A stretch of DNA of 64,000 nt from Posidoniimonas polymericola (GTDB lineage: Bacteria; Planctomycetota; Planctomycetia; Pirellulales; Lacipirellulaceae): positions 186,001 to 250,000 of the forward strand of contig NZ_SJPO01000005.1 in assembly GCF_007859935.1 (NCBI RefSeq). Direction: 5' to 3'. Shown here in pieces: positions 55,701-64,000 of the stretch (position 1 is its first letter; each line of letters begins with the position of its first letter). The notes below the pieces were generated by a model. That model worked only from the letters and a program-made list of their open reading frames with translations, did not search any database and was not told the DNA's origin. Position numbers and translations under genes: made by a program.

Positions 55701-58368
55701 GTCGACCGTCGTGGTGACCACCAACGGCTCGGTTGCGTTGTCCGACGGCCAGCACGCCATCACGGCAGTGCAGTCGGTCGGCGGCGTGGTTGGCGACCCC
55801 ACTGCGGCCCTCGCCATCACTGTCGACGCATCGGCGCCCGCGGCGATTACCTCCGCCGCGCCGGAAGTCGTGGCGTTGGAGGGCGAGCCCTTTACCTACG
55901 ACGTCCAGAGCGCCGACGAGGGCCAGGCCGGCGTGCGGTACTCGCTGAGCGGCGAGCCCAGCGGAATGTCGATCAACCCAACCACCGGCCTGATCACCTG
56001 GGACGCGGGAGCCAACGACATGGGCGAGCACGCGTTCATGGTGCTGCTCACCGACGCCGCCGGCAACCAGGTCTCGCAGATGGTCGACCTCACGGTGCTG
56101 GCCCCGGCCCCCGCGTTCCCCGACAGCTACCAGACCGACGAGGACACGCCACTCACCGTCATCGCGGCCCAGGGCGTGCTCACCAACGACGGCGACGCCG
56201 ACTCGGACGTCACGGCCGCCACGGTCGCGAATGGCCCGCTGCACGGCACGCTGGATTTCAACTCCGACGGCTCGTTCACCTACACGCCGGACGCCGACTT
56301 CGCGGGCGAGGACAGCTTCACCTACGTTGGCTCGACCGGGACCGAGACCACCAACACCGCGCGGGTGACGATCGTCGTCAACGGCGTCCAAGACCCACCG
56401 GAGCCCGTGGGCGACAGCTACCAGGTTAACGAGGACGCCACGCTGACGGTCGCCGCGGCCGCCGGCGTGCTGAGCAATGATGCCGACGCCGACGGCGACT
56501 CCCTCACCGCCGCGCTGGTCGATGGCCCCGCCCACGGGACACTCAGCCTGCAGCCCAACGGGTCCTTCACCTACACGCCCGCCGCCAACTACTTCGGCCC
56601 GGACAGCTTCACCTACACAGCGAGCGACTCGCAGAGCGTCTCCGCCCCGGTGACGGTCTCGCTGACGGTCAACGCGGTCAACGACCCACCGGTCACCAGC
56701 GCCGACCAGTACAGCGTAAACGAGGACGGCGTCTTGACTGTCGCCGCGGCCGACGGGCTGCTGAAGAACGATGCGGACATCGACAGCCAGATTACCGCCG
56801 TGCTGAAGACCGGCCCCGCCCACGGCGTGCTAAGCCTGCAGCCGGACGGTTCATTCACGTACACGCCTTCGGCCAACTTTTTTGGCGCCGACTCGTTCAC
56901 CTACGCCGCCTCGGACGGGGTCGCCGAGTCTAGCTCGACGCTCGTGGTGATCGACGTCGTCGGACAGGCCGACCCGCCTACCGCCAATGCGGACGCCTTT
57001 ACCGCTCCGAACGACGCCTCGCCGCAAACGCTCGACGTGCTCGCCAACGACACCTCCGCCCCCGACGGCGTCCAGGGCATCACGATCACCGCGGTCACGC
57101 AGGCGTCAAGCGGCGGTGTGGTGGGCATCAGCAACGGGGCGATCAGTTACGCATCGGCCAGCGGCTACGTGGGCGTCGAGACCTTCACCTACACGATCCA
57201 AGACACCGACGGACTCACCAGCACCGCAACGGTCACCGTCACGGTCGAGGAGGCCGCCGACAACGTGCTGAGCGGCTACGTCTACGTCGACGCGAACGGC
57301 AACGGCCAGCGCGACGCCGGCGAGGCGGGCGTCCCCGGAGTTGAGGTCACCCTAACCGGCACTCCGAACTCCACCAGCGCCGCCGCCGTGGATCAAACCG
57401 TCACCACCGGCGACGACGGGGCCTACTCGTTCATCGATCTGCCGGCCGGGACCTACCAGCTCAACGAGCAGCAACCGGCCGCGTTGCAGGATGGCGACGA
57501 AGAAACAACGGTCGCCGGCGCCATGGTCGGCGACGATACCCTGAGCAACTTGGTGCTGAGTGGCGGCGTTACCTACGAGGAAAACAACTTCGGCGAGGCG
57601 TCGCTGCTGCCGCAGTACCACTCGATCCGCTGGTACTTCGCCTCGTCGACCGACCAGCAGGCGATCTTCCGCGAAATCGTCACGGCGTCGCAGTCGTCGG
57701 CCAGCAGCGCCCAGGCGGCCACCACCGCCGACTCGACCGCCGGCAGCTCGCCAGCCGCTAGCGAGGCGCCAGTCGCGGCGATCGCCCTGGCGATCACTGC
57801 CCCGACCGAAAGCGTCGCAGTCCCCGAGACAGACGCGACAGCAACCGCCGCGGCAAGCGCTCAGGTCGCCGCGTTCACCGCCGCCGAGCCCCCCGCGGCC
57901 ACCACGCTGCAGACCTACCAGGACGTGCCGCTGACGATTGTGCAGCCGGGCTTCCGAGAAGCCCCCCCCGCCGACACCGATGAGCAACCGGCCGCTTTGC
58001 CAGTAGTCGTTTCGCCGGCAGTCGATCCGATCGCGGTCGAATCGATCGAGGTCGTGCAGCAGCCCGCCCACGGCAGCCTTGCGGTGCTAGAGAACCTCGC
58101 CCTGCAGTACCGTCCGTCCCAGGGCTACCTGGGCGTCGACCAGTTCTCGATCAGCCGTCGGTACAACGATGGATCGATCGGGGTCGAACAGATTACGGTC
58201 ACGGTTGTATCGCCTCAAGCCGCGGCGTTCGCGATGCTTGCTTCCAGTGGCGGCGAAGACGACGATACGCTGATCGACCTGCCGATGCCGGAGACTGCCG
58301 ATCCCCCCGACGACCTGGCGTTCGACGTGGCGCTGGCCGATGATGCTGTCGGCACGGCGGTCGCCTAG
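52783..58368 (+). CDS. Giant LEPR-XLL exported protein with ELW repeats, cyclophilin and cadherin-like domains
   Basis: A ~1861-residue surface or secreted protein. The N-terminus is Arg/His-rich, followed by MTFEPLEVRAVLSG, a LEPR-XLL-type motif (about 34-47). Then at least seven ELW repeats (ELWKSDGTAAGT type, about 80-500), a cyclophilin-type PPIase domain (about 640-790, SLNTNFGPIVIELYEDAT and NSATSQFFFNLSDD), SdrD-B-like segments (VFDAGDS), Ig-like domains, and three cadherin-4-type repeats (DEDTPLTV and VTxDADxDxD-like, about 1110-1400). A CnaB-like and a C-terminal Ala-rich region follow. Start: GTG at 52783 gives a basic n-region; ATG at 52882 is the alternative. The frame is open to 52567, inside the previous gene. 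Confidence 0.82.
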   Translation: MSRRSARHRRHNKNSQRRHQARAARRQQRGRSAMTFEPLEVRAVLSGTPLNLDINPFGPSYPAEFVEVGDTTYFVANDGTNGRELWKTDGTAGGTSMVADIRSGAGSSYPSSLVELNGTLFFAADDGASGLELWKSDGTSEGTVLVRDIRSGVSTDTEGVTTPNSSSPRQLTVVGDTLFFVAEDGVSGRELWASNGTSAGTRLVRDIFTGNDPVLGTARSSAPIELTAVGDTLFFTAVELTNGRELWKSDGTAVGTVMVKDLYEGTYPYYLDDEDMTYVGRYPNNANPGLLTELNGELYFVASNDATGAELYKSDGTAAGTTLVKDIVDGATGAFSNSDMMVAAGDLLFFTASDGVHGNELWKSDGTAAGTVLVKDVRPGEAGQLNFYVGMTAVGDKVYFGGNDGVNGRELWVSDGSEAGTQMVADINPGDDLSGNPNSSFPAYLTDVDGVLYFSAANKNSGRELWSYDSVNGAELVEDRTEGVEGTYPINLAGVNGTLFYSSEEDGARELWTLAPEDDFNLTVVVDSEFVNLPAMIGVDASGARAPLYTWDDSGQVLFDPDSGLTLGDFFETWRTNGGLGGNNTDAELTNLSLLGNFVDAQKTLQMFVNGQLIASPADYVVQDDDAIVLVYGENPVVSLNTNFGPIVIELYEDATPGTVQNFLNYVNDGDYINSIIHRSDPDFVIQGGGFTTGSTTFTDDSQFSQVPTDAQIANEPGISNLRGTVAMAKLGGNPNSATSQFFFNLSDDNTFLDSASNNAFTVFGQVLDMTTVDEIASHTVDTSSDPPFGELPLGPDNTLTVVESIEGYGEVTGIAYLDANLNGVFDAGDSAITGAMVFVDGNNNGVLDSGEAVTGTDAEGRYRVQAAPGSHQIAIDFAAAGFPVTGVGQSVDVRIGETVTGIDYAGQFLAPLGGVDLNTASDTGDQDGDNVTSLNNASPAAALQFTVTNAFVGAEVQIFAGDVLIGSATAQSSTVVVTTNGSVALSDGQHAITAVQSVGGVVGDPTAALAITVDASAPAAITSAAPEVVALEGEPFTYDVQSADEGQAGVRYSLSGEPSGMSINPTTGLITWDAGANDMGEHAFMVLLTDAAGNQVSQMVDLTVLAPAPAFPDSYQTDEDTPLTVIAAQGVLTNDGDADSDVTAATVANGPLHGTLDFNSDGSFTYTPDADFAGEDSFTYVGSTGTETTNTARVTIVVNGVQDPPEPVGDSYQVNEDATLTVAAAAGVLSNDADADGDSLTAALVDGPAHGTLSLQPNGSFTYTPAANYFGPDSFTYTASDSQSVSAPVTVSLTVNAVNDPPVTSADQYSVNEDGVLTVAAADGLLKNDADIDSQITAVLKTGPAHGVLSLQPDGSFTYTPSANFFGADSFTYAASDGVAESSSTLVVIDVVGQADPPTANADAFTAPNDASPQTLDVLANDTSAPDGVQGITITAVTQASSGGVVGISNGAISYASASGYVGVETFTYTIQDTDGLTSTATVTVTVEEAADNVLSGYVYVDANGNGQRDAGEAGVPGVEVTLTGTPNSTSAAAVDQTVTTGDDGAYSFIDLPAGTYQLNEQQPAALQDGDEETTVAGAMVGDDTLSNLVLSGGVTYEENNFGEASLLPQYHSIRWYFASSTDQQAIFREIVTASQSSASSAQAATTADSTAGSSPAASEAPVAAIALAITAPTESVAVPETDATATAAASAQVAAFTAAEPPAATTLQTYQDVPLTIVQPGFREAPPADTDEQPAALPVVVSPAVDPIAVESIEVVQQPAHGSLAVLENLALQYRPSQGYLGVDQFSISRRYNDGSIGVEQITVTVVSPQAAAFAMLASSGGEDDDTLIDLPMPETADPPDDLAFDVALADDAVGTAVA

Positions 58369-58388
58369 AGCGGCCGCACCGGCGGCCA

Positions 58389-58435
58389 GTCGTAGCGTTG
58401 CAAGCAGCCTGGGTCTGCGCTCGCAACGCCACGAC
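58389..58435. terminator. Bidirectional hairpin between convergent genes
   Basis: A 5 + 7 bp stem with one mismatch (GTCGTaGCGTTGC / GCAACGCcACGAC) plus an inner GCAG/CTGC pair, placed between the stops of the giant gene and the BBP7 gene. Both stops are within 30 bases; it may terminate both transcripts. Confidence 0.65.
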
Positions 58436-58461
58436 TAGCGGTCGCGCCGGTGGCCCTCCCC

Positions 58462-59853
58462 TTAGAATCGCGACTCCAGACCGGCCCGGAACCCTTGGGC
58501 CCAGAAGCTGGTCGAGTCGAATGCGAACGCAGGCCGGGCCTCACCCGTCAGGGTTCCGGGCGGGATCTGCGTGGTGTTGACCGAGGAGTCGATCTGCTCC
58601 GCGGCCCGGACCACATCGGTCCAGAACACGATGTTGTAGCCGAGCGACAGCGAGGTCGAGCGACGCAGCTTGTACCGCAGGGTAAGCCCAACCTCCGAGA
58701 CCGCACTAAACTCGTCCCGCGAGTACTCGCCGATGTTCGTCGCCTGTGTCAGCAGGCCGCCGCTGGCGGTGCTCACGCCTCCCCCCGACGCGGTGACGGT
58801 GGTCGATCCGTTCACGCGGGCCTTCTGGCGGGTTGTGCCGAGGGCGGTCTTGATCGAGCAGTCGTACGACCAGCGTCGGCCGCTCGCCAGCCGGCAGGTC
58901 AGACCGACCTGACCGCCGTGGAATGTGTTGCTGGTTGAGAACTGGTCGAGCACGTCAGTGGTGGCTCCGGCGGTCGCCCCGGCCAAGGCGAGGATGCTCT
59001 GGTCGATGGCGAGGGTGTCGTCGAGCTCGGTCGCCCGGTATCCCACCAGCAGCTCGACGTCGGCGCCGCGGTAGCAGCAGGCGTCCTGCCGCATCAGCAG
59101 CTCGTACGACCGGTAGTCGCTGCTGGCGTTGACGCTGATGTCGCCCGAGGCAAGCGACGGGAAGCCGCTCAGCAGGGCGTCGTTCGCGGCGGCGTCGGTG
59201 TCGAAGAAAGGGCGCGCCAGGATCGCGAAGTCGCCGGTCGAGGCGGCGAAGTTGTCGTCGCCGTCGGCGAGCTGAGCGTATACAAACTCGATGCGGCGGT
59301 TGCGGTAGGGGCTGACGTTGAGACCGAGCGTCGCCCGCCCGCCTGACTGGCCGCCGTCGTTGATGTCGTCGCCGCCGAACAGGACCGACGTCGTGGCCAG
59401 GCCGAGTACGCCCGCGTCATCCTGGAGCGTAGCGTCGTCACTGGTGGTGACGAGGGCCGGCGAGTTAGCGCCCTTGGTCCAGCCGTAGACGTACTCAACA
59501 GCGCCGTAGACTCCACGGCAACGGAACCCGGGCGCGACGCAGTCGCCGCACCCGACCGAGTCGCAGCACGAGAGTCCGAGGTCGCAGCAGCCGACTGGAT
59601 CGGACAACGGCTCGCAGAACCCCGCTTGGTCGGCGTCGGCCGGGTCTGGGAACTGCTCGTAGCCTGCGGGCGTGGCGGCGTTCTGGCCCTGCCTGGCTGC
59701 CAACGCGGTCGCCGTTTGGCGGCCGGCCGGGTTGTGGCCGAAGTAGTGGCCGTTCATCCAGACGCCGCTGTTGTCGGGGTTGGCGGCGTGGCCCGCCGCC
59801 CCCGACAGGCCGCACGCTAGCAGCGCGACCGCTGCAACCACAGATCTAAACAT
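58462..59853 (-). CDS. BBP7-family outer membrane beta-barrel protein
   Basis: A 463-residue outer membrane protein of the planctomycete BBP7 (DUF1551-like) family. A signal peptide (about 1-23) is followed by a Cys-rich region (GFCEP, GCCDLGLSCCDSVGCGDC, about 80-115) and then by beta-strand rich sequence ending in a C-terminal aromatic strand (GLESRF, final Phe), typical of barrel proteins. The start at 59853 gives a normal signal peptide; 20 codons of the frame upstream are not signal-like. Possible porin or surface structure; the Cys cluster is an unusual feature. Confidence 0.78.
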   Translation of the reverse strand: MFRSVVAAVALLACGLSGAAGHAANPDNSGVWMNGHYFGHNPAGRQTATALAARQGQNAATPAGYEQFPDPADADQAGFCEPLSDPVGCCDLGLSCCDSVGCGDCVAPGFRCRGVYGAVEYVYGWTKGANSPALVTTSDDATLQDDAGVLGLATTSVLFGGDDINDGGQSGGRATLGLNVSPYRNRRIEFVYAQLADGDDNFAASTGDFAILARPFFDTDAAANDALLSGFPSLASGDISVNASSDYRSYELLMRQDACCYRGADVELLVGYRATELDDTLAIDQSILALAGATAGATTDVLDQFSTSNTFHGGQVGLTCRLASGRRWSYDCSIKTALGTTRQKARVNGSTTVTASGGGVSTASGGLLTQATNIGEYSRDEFSAVSEVGLTLRYKLRRSTSLSLGYNIVFWTDVVRAAEQIDSSVNTTQIPPGTLTGEARPAFAFDSTSFWAQGFRAGLESRF

Positions 59854-59999
59854 CGCCCAACTCTCGCTGGATAGTCCCGAAAGAGCGCCCCCCAAGGCGC
59901 CGCGGCGCATCACCGCGTTAGTACCAGACTATCGGCAGACTCGGGCGCGATCGTTACAGATTATCCAACCGGCACGACCGGAACCGGGGAAGGTCGCGG

Positions 60000-61130
60000 C
60001 TATTGCTCGGGGTCGCCGCGTCGTGAGAGCGTCCGCCGGGGCCGTTCTCGCTGGGCCGACTCGGGCTGTGCGTGCAGCCAGGCGTGTCGGGCGATGACGG
60101 CCGCCAGGGCCGTGGCGCCAATCTCTTGGTGGCGGTCGATCATCGCGCCCCACCAGGTCCGGGGAGCGTCGGTCGCGTTGTCGGAATCGGCGAACACACG
60201 GTCAACCGCTTGCGGCGAAGCGACCGATTCGTCTGACAGCAGGCCGAAGTCGGGTCCGCTTCCGCGCTGCGGAATGGAGCGGGCGGCGGACTCCGCGACC
60301 GGCTCGGAAGCGAGCGTGGACTCGCCCGCAGTGAATCGGTTTGGCGTCAGCCCCCGTGGGGCGTCGGACGGGAACTCCTGGAACGCGGACTCGAAATGCG
60401 GCTGCGGAATCTGGAGGGCTTCGACCCGTGGCGTCGGCGCCGAGAAGCCGGTCATCTCAAACGCCCAGGCACGGTCCCACTCCCCCTGCTGCAGACGCAG
60501 CCGCTGGGCGGGACCAAGCTTCGGGTGAGCAAGTTCGGTGGAGCCAACAAGGCTCTGGGAGTGCGCAGCGCTGCCGGCCTCAGGCCCCTCGCCGTGGTCC
60601 GAAAAGCCGGCCATCGCGTCGCGAAGTGAAAGAGCAGCGATCTGCTCTGCACCGCCCGGCGCGCTGGCCTCGCCACCTGTCGGCGGGTCGGCCAATTCAC
60701 CAACGGGGTTGATCGAGGGAGCGGGCAGCACCCCGAAGATTTGGTCGATCCCGGCGAACTCTGCCGTAGCATCCTGGGCGTCGGTGTCCAGCGTCCGATG
60801 GTCGACGGCATTCGCGTACGGCGCCGCCGAAGACAACACAAAACTCGCAGCGCCTTCGGCGTCATATACCAATGTGAGAAGTGGCTTGGAACCGTTCGTC
60901 GCTCCACCGGAGTCGAAGAAGTCCCCGATCACCGTGATATCGCCGGTGAGCTGGTCGTAGGTAATGACCGGAACGCGAGACGCGGACATCAGCCAGTCCT
61001 GGGGGCTCTCTCCCCCGGCGACGCTAACAGCGGACAGCAGGTCGCGGCGTTCGCACGATTCGAAGGCCAGCCTCCGGCCGAGAGAATTCGTGCGGGAGCC
61101 GCTGAGGATTTTGCGGTGGCTGTGTTGCAT
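60000..61130 (-). CDS. Short LEPR-XLL-type exported protein of unknown function
   Basis: A 376-residue protein with an N-terminal Arg/His-rich segment and LAFESCERRDLLSA (about 19-32), a LEPR-XLL-like export motif. The rest is Ala/Pro/Glu-rich and low in recognisable structure; it lacks dockerin, LamG, cadherin or enzyme domains, and a basic Arg-rich C-terminus is unusual. The ATG at 61130 is preferred because GGG with spacing of about 11 bases precedes it. It lies 32 bases downstream of the kinase-TPR gene on the same strand, so probably in its operon. Confidence 0.65.
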   Translation of the reverse strand: MQHSHRKILSGSRTNSLGRRLAFESCERRDLLSAVSVAGGESPQDWLMSASRVPVITYDQLTGDITVIGDFFDSGGATNGSKPLLTLVYDAEGAASFVLSSAAPYANAVDHRTLDTDAQDATAEFAGIDQIFGVLPAPSINPVGELADPPTGGEASAPGGAEQIAALSLRDAMAGFSDHGEGPEAGSAAHSQSLVGSTELAHPKLGPAQRLRLQQGEWDRAWAFEMTGFSAPTPRVEALQIPQPHFESAFQEFPSDAPRGLTPNRFTAGESTLASEPVAESAARSIPQRGSGPDFGLLSDESVASPQAVDRVFADSDNATDAPRTWWGAMIDRHQEIGATALAAVIARHAWLHAQPESAQRERPRRTLSRRGDPEQ

Positions 61131-61162
61131 CTCGAAACCATCCCTTTGGTAGGTTTGCCGCG

Positions 61163-63955
61163 TTACTCTGCATCGGTCGAGTCGAGCACGTTCCGCAGCT
61201 GCTCTCGCCGGAGCTCGATCGCCTGCTGCTCCTCGTCGCGATTGGCGGCGCGGAGTAGCTCGGCGTAGTTCTCGTACTGCCGATTCAGCACGCTCGCCTG
61301 GGCGAGCGTGATCCCGCCCCGTTCGGCAATCTCTTCCTGCACCTCGACCGCCTTTGCGAATGCCTCGAGCGCCTCTGCCTCGCGGCCGCCGGCCTGGTGC
61401 GCAACCCCGCGGTTGTTCCACAGGGCCGCCATCGCACTACGGTAGCTTATCTGGTTCGGGAAGTCCCTCGCCAGCCCGGTTAGACTGCGTTGCGCGACAT
61501 CGAACGCCTGGGAACTGCCGGGAGCGTCCCCCACACGGGCAAGCGCAAGCCCCAAGTTACTCTGGGCAATCGCTAGTTCACGGCGGTGGCGGGGCGTCAG
61601 CGGGTTGCGTCGCACCAGCAGAGCCATCTGCTCGGTGGCTTGCTGGTAGCCGTCTGCGGCGGCGTTCCAGTCGCCCTGCGCGCCCTGCATGGCGGCCAGG
61701 TTGTTGTAGGTCATCGCCAGGTCGGCGCGGTACTCGGCGTTTTCGGGGTGCTGCTCGACGAGCCTCCGCATGGCTAGCCGGGCGTCGCGGCAGACAGCGA
61801 TGGCCTCGGCCGGCGCGTGCTCGCGGAGCGCCTCGCTGAGGTTGCTCTTGCAGACCGCCAGGTTGCGGAGCAGGCGAGGGTCGTCCGGCGAAGCGCGGAG
61901 CGACGCCTCGACCCACACGATGGCCTCGCGGAGGTTCGACGCTGCGAGGGCCTGGCTGCCGCTGCGACGCAGCATTAGGCCGAAATTGGAGAGGGTCTCG
62001 GCGAGGGCGTGGGCGGCGACTGTTTCGCCCTGTTCTTCTTCGGCCAGGACGCGCAGGATCCCGGCGGCTTCGTTGAACAGTTGCTGGGCGTCTTCGAATT
62101 CCTGCAGCTCTCCCTGCACGCGGGCCAGGGCGCCGAGGCCCAGGGCTAGCTCGAGGTCGGCGTCGTGTTGCGGGTCCTCGTCGGCGCTATCGGGGGCGCC
62201 TTTCGACTCGGGCGCGAGCGGTCGCCAGTAGTCGACCGCCTTGGCATAAAAATCCCTCGCGGTGGTTGGTTCGCCGAGTCGTTCGGCGATCGCCCCCGAC
62301 TTGAAGTAGGTGGCGGCGACGTCGCTCGTGACGGCTGGCTCGTTCTCGGAGGTCTGCAAGATCCGCTGGTAGAAGCCGAGCGTGTCCGACAGCAGCTCAC
62401 GGCGGAGCGGCTCGGCGCCGGGGATCTCGGCGAGTCGGTCAGACAGCTGGCCGCCGAAGTGGTCGACCACCGCGCGGGCCTGTCGCAGGTGCGACTCGGC
62501 GGTCGCCTGGCTCGCCTGCGCCTGACGGAGCGCCGCGGCGGTCTGGCGGCCGGCGGCGGCGATCCAGATCGCGCTGCCGATTGACACCAGCGACACGGCG
62601 AGCAACGCGAAACCAATCGCCGCGGCCACCCCGCGGCGCCGGGCGACCCACTTAGAAACGCGGTCGGACACCGAGGGCCGACGCGCAACGGTCGGCTTGC
62701 CCTCCAGGAAACGCCGCAGGTCGGCGGCGAGGTCCTCGGCCGTGGCGTAGCGGTGCTCGGGGCGTTTCTCCATCGCCCGGACCACGATGTTCTCCAGGTC
62801 CGTCGGGATCGCCGGGTTCAGCCGCCGGGGGGGCGTCGGCTCGTCGTTGAAGACGCGGTGCAGCAGCTCCTTGTGGTCGTCGCCGGTGTGCGCCGGCTTG
62901 AGGGTCATCAGCTCGTACAACGTCGCGCCCAGGCCGTAGACGTCCGTCCGCCCGTCGACCAGGGCGCCGCCGCGGGCCTGCTCGGGGCTCATGTAGCGGA
63001 GGCTGCCGATCAGGTCCCCGGGGAGCGTCATGCTCATTTCGGATTGCACACGGGCCAGGCCGAAGTCGGTGACCCACAGCTTGCCCGACCGGTCGACCAG
63101 CAGGTTGCCCGGCTTGACGTCGCGGTGCACGACGCCGTAGCGGTGGGCGTGGTCGAGGGCGTCGGCGGCCTCGGCTCCGAGCCGGGCCACCGCGCGGAAG
63201 TAGGCCGACCCACGCAGCGACCCCAGACTCGACGGCGGCCGGTGGGCCTGCGTCGTCGCGTTCGACGGGTTGGTCGCGCGGCTGTGGCCCGAGCGTGTGG
63301 CGTCGTCCGGCCGCTTGCCGTCGTGGTCTTCCTGCTCGCGATCGCGGTCGGCCTGCATTTCGGCGATCGCCTCGGCGAGCGAGTGCCCGTCGATAAACTG
63401 CATCGCGTAGAAGTGGATGCCGCGTTCCTGACCGACCGCGTACACGGGGACAATGTTCTGATGGTGCAGGCCGGCGGCGGCCTGGGCCTCGGTGGTGAAC
63501 CGGGCGGTCTGCCGTTCGTCGAGGATCGCGGCGATCGGCAGCATCTTGAGCGCGACGCGTCGGTCGAGCGACAGCTGCCACGCCTCGTACACGACTCCCA
63601 TGCCGCCACGGCCGATGATGTTGATCAGCTCAAAGTCGCCAACACGTTTTGAGGACGCGTCCTTTGGCTGGGCCTGGCGGGCGCCGTCGAGCAGCGTGTT
63701 CACGCCGGCGAGGTCGTCTAGCGAGTTCTCGCCGAGCGACTCTTGCAGCAGGTGCAGCCCCTCCAAGTAAGAGGGCAGCACGTCGGCCAGGTCGGGGTGC
63801 TGCTTTAGAAGCTCGTCGAGCGGGGGCCACTCGCCGCGTTCCATCGACGCCAGGTACTCGTCCAGCACCACCGCCAGCTTCTGTCGCTGCGGGTCGCTGG
63901 CGCCGGCGTGGGCGCCGGGCGGGTCGGTGTGGGGAGGGTCTTGGCGGGCGGTCAT
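61163..63955 (-). CDS. Ser/Thr protein kinase with transmembrane helix and TPR repeats
   Basis: A 930-residue planctomycete-type kinase. Pro-rich N-terminus; kinase domain (about 105-385) with GRGGMGVVYEAW (about 113), VALKMLP, catalytic loop VHRDVKPGNLLVD (about 275) and DFGLA. One transmembrane helix at about 440-465, then helical regions and TPR repeats (about 540-900). The start ATG overlaps the stop of the upstream gene (ATGA), giving translational coupling. Such kinases are frequently paired with an ECF sigma factor in this phylum. Confidence 0.85.
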   Translation of the reverse strand: MTARQDPPHTDPPGAHAGASDPQRQKLAVVLDEYLASMERGEWPPLDELLKQHPDLADVLPSYLEGLHLLQESLGENSLDDLAGVNTLLDGARQAQPKDASSKRVGDFELINIIGRGGMGVVYEAWQLSLDRRVALKMLPIAAILDERQTARFTTEAQAAAGLHHQNIVPVYAVGQERGIHFYAMQFIDGHSLAEAIAEMQADRDREQEDHDGKRPDDATRSGHSRATNPSNATTQAHRPPSSLGSLRGSAYFRAVARLGAEAADALDHAHRYGVVHRDVKPGNLLVDRSGKLWVTDFGLARVQSEMSMTLPGDLIGSLRYMSPEQARGGALVDGRTDVYGLGATLYELMTLKPAHTGDDHKELLHRVFNDEPTPPRRLNPAIPTDLENIVVRAMEKRPEHRYATAEDLAADLRRFLEGKPTVARRPSVSDRVSKWVARRRGVAAAIGFALLAVSLVSIGSAIWIAAAGRQTAAALRQAQASQATAESHLRQARAVVDHFGGQLSDRLAEIPGAEPLRRELLSDTLGFYQRILQTSENEPAVTSDVAATYFKSGAIAERLGEPTTARDFYAKAVDYWRPLAPESKGAPDSADEDPQHDADLELALGLGALARVQGELQEFEDAQQLFNEAAGILRVLAEEEQGETVAAHALAETLSNFGLMLRRSGSQALAASNLREAIVWVEASLRASPDDPRLLRNLAVCKSNLSEALREHAPAEAIAVCRDARLAMRRLVEQHPENAEYRADLAMTYNNLAAMQGAQGDWNAAADGYQQATEQMALLVRRNPLTPRHRRELAIAQSNLGLALARVGDAPGSSQAFDVAQRSLTGLARDFPNQISYRSAMAALWNNRGVAHQAGGREAEALEAFAKAVEVQEEIAERGGITLAQASVLNRQYENYAELLRAANRDEEQQAIELRREQLRNVLDSTDAE

Positions 63956-64000
63956 TCTTCGATCTCGCCGGAGTACTCGAGCCGCAACTGCTCTAGGGCC
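63952..64000 (-). CDS. C-terminal end of an unidentified gene, cut by the window edge
   Basis: The last 15 codons read ALEQLRLEYSGEIEE, ending at TGA 63952-63954 which overlaps the kinase start codon. Short helical tail sequences like this occur at the C-terminus of planctomycete ECF sigma factors, and the kinase-sigma arrangement is common, but the fragment is too short to identify. Confidence 0.3.
   Translation of the reverse strand, partial: ALEQLRLEYSGEIEE

Overview
The window is GC-rich and gene-dense and looks like the chromosome of a planctomycete, most likely a member of the Pirellulales. The evidence is the protein repertoire: giant exported proteins with the N-terminal LEPR-XLL-type motif, DUF1559 pseudopilin-like proteins, PEP-CTERM proteins carrying dockerin-type repeats, a BBP7-type outer membrane protein, large Ser/Thr kinases with a transmembrane segment and TPR repeats, and an ECF-sigma/FecR pair. 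No species is claimed. No phage genes, transposase or CRISPR array were seen.

Layout. 0-3 kb: an RND/MMPL-type exporter (5' end outside the window) and a fatty acid desaturase. 3-6.4 kb: an exported PL4 rhamnogalacturonan lyase. 6.7-10.2 kb: a three-gene unit (VWA protein, PP2C phosphatase, kinase with helix-hairpin-helix tail) matching the TerY-phosphatase-kinase triad. 10.6-13.5 kb: DUF58 and BatA-type VWA proteins. 13.6-18.2 kb: POT peptide transporter, Ser/Thr kinase and a Kelch protein. 18.2-20.9 kb: a DUF1559 gene with two paralogous PEP-CTERM genes. 21.1-23.6 kb: hemP behind a 17-bp palindrome, an exported protein of unknown function, a pyroglutamyl peptidase and ispD. 23.7-32.2 kb: sugar metabolism (GH13 glucan enzyme, aldose 1-epimerase, ribulokinase, RbsD), a Zn carboxypeptidase-like enzyme and a GspE-type ATPase with a GYF domain. 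32.8-37.2 kb: a signalling cluster (receiver, CheC, hybrid histidine kinase, receiver with coiled coil, Hpt) that together could form a phosphorelay. 37.2-38.3 kb: an SRAP (HMCES/YedK) protein and a small hypothetical protein.

39.25-48.9 kb is the most unusual part. It lies between a complete tRNA-Arg(ACG) gene and a 38-bp degenerate direct copy of that gene's 3' end (33/38 identical by eye). Inside are two PEP-CTERM genes, one of which is an in-frame fusion of two whole PEP-CTERM proteins, a DUF1559 gene, an ECF sigma factor and a 908-residue FecR protein. The FecR protein appears to contain an embedded sigma-like region and ends in a domain resembling the one in the neighbouring exported proteins. 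I propose a sigma/anti-sigma switch whose sensor shares its ectodomain with the exported proteins it may control; this is inference.

49-64 kb: a CBS-pair protein, an exported unknown plus a YdjC-like lipoprotein, a TIGR03032 protein, a ~1860-residue LEPR-XLL protein containing ELW repeats, a cyclophilin domain and cadherin-like repeats, a BBP7 porin-like protein, a short LEPR-type protein, and a kinase-TPR protein overlapping the end of a gene that runs off the window.
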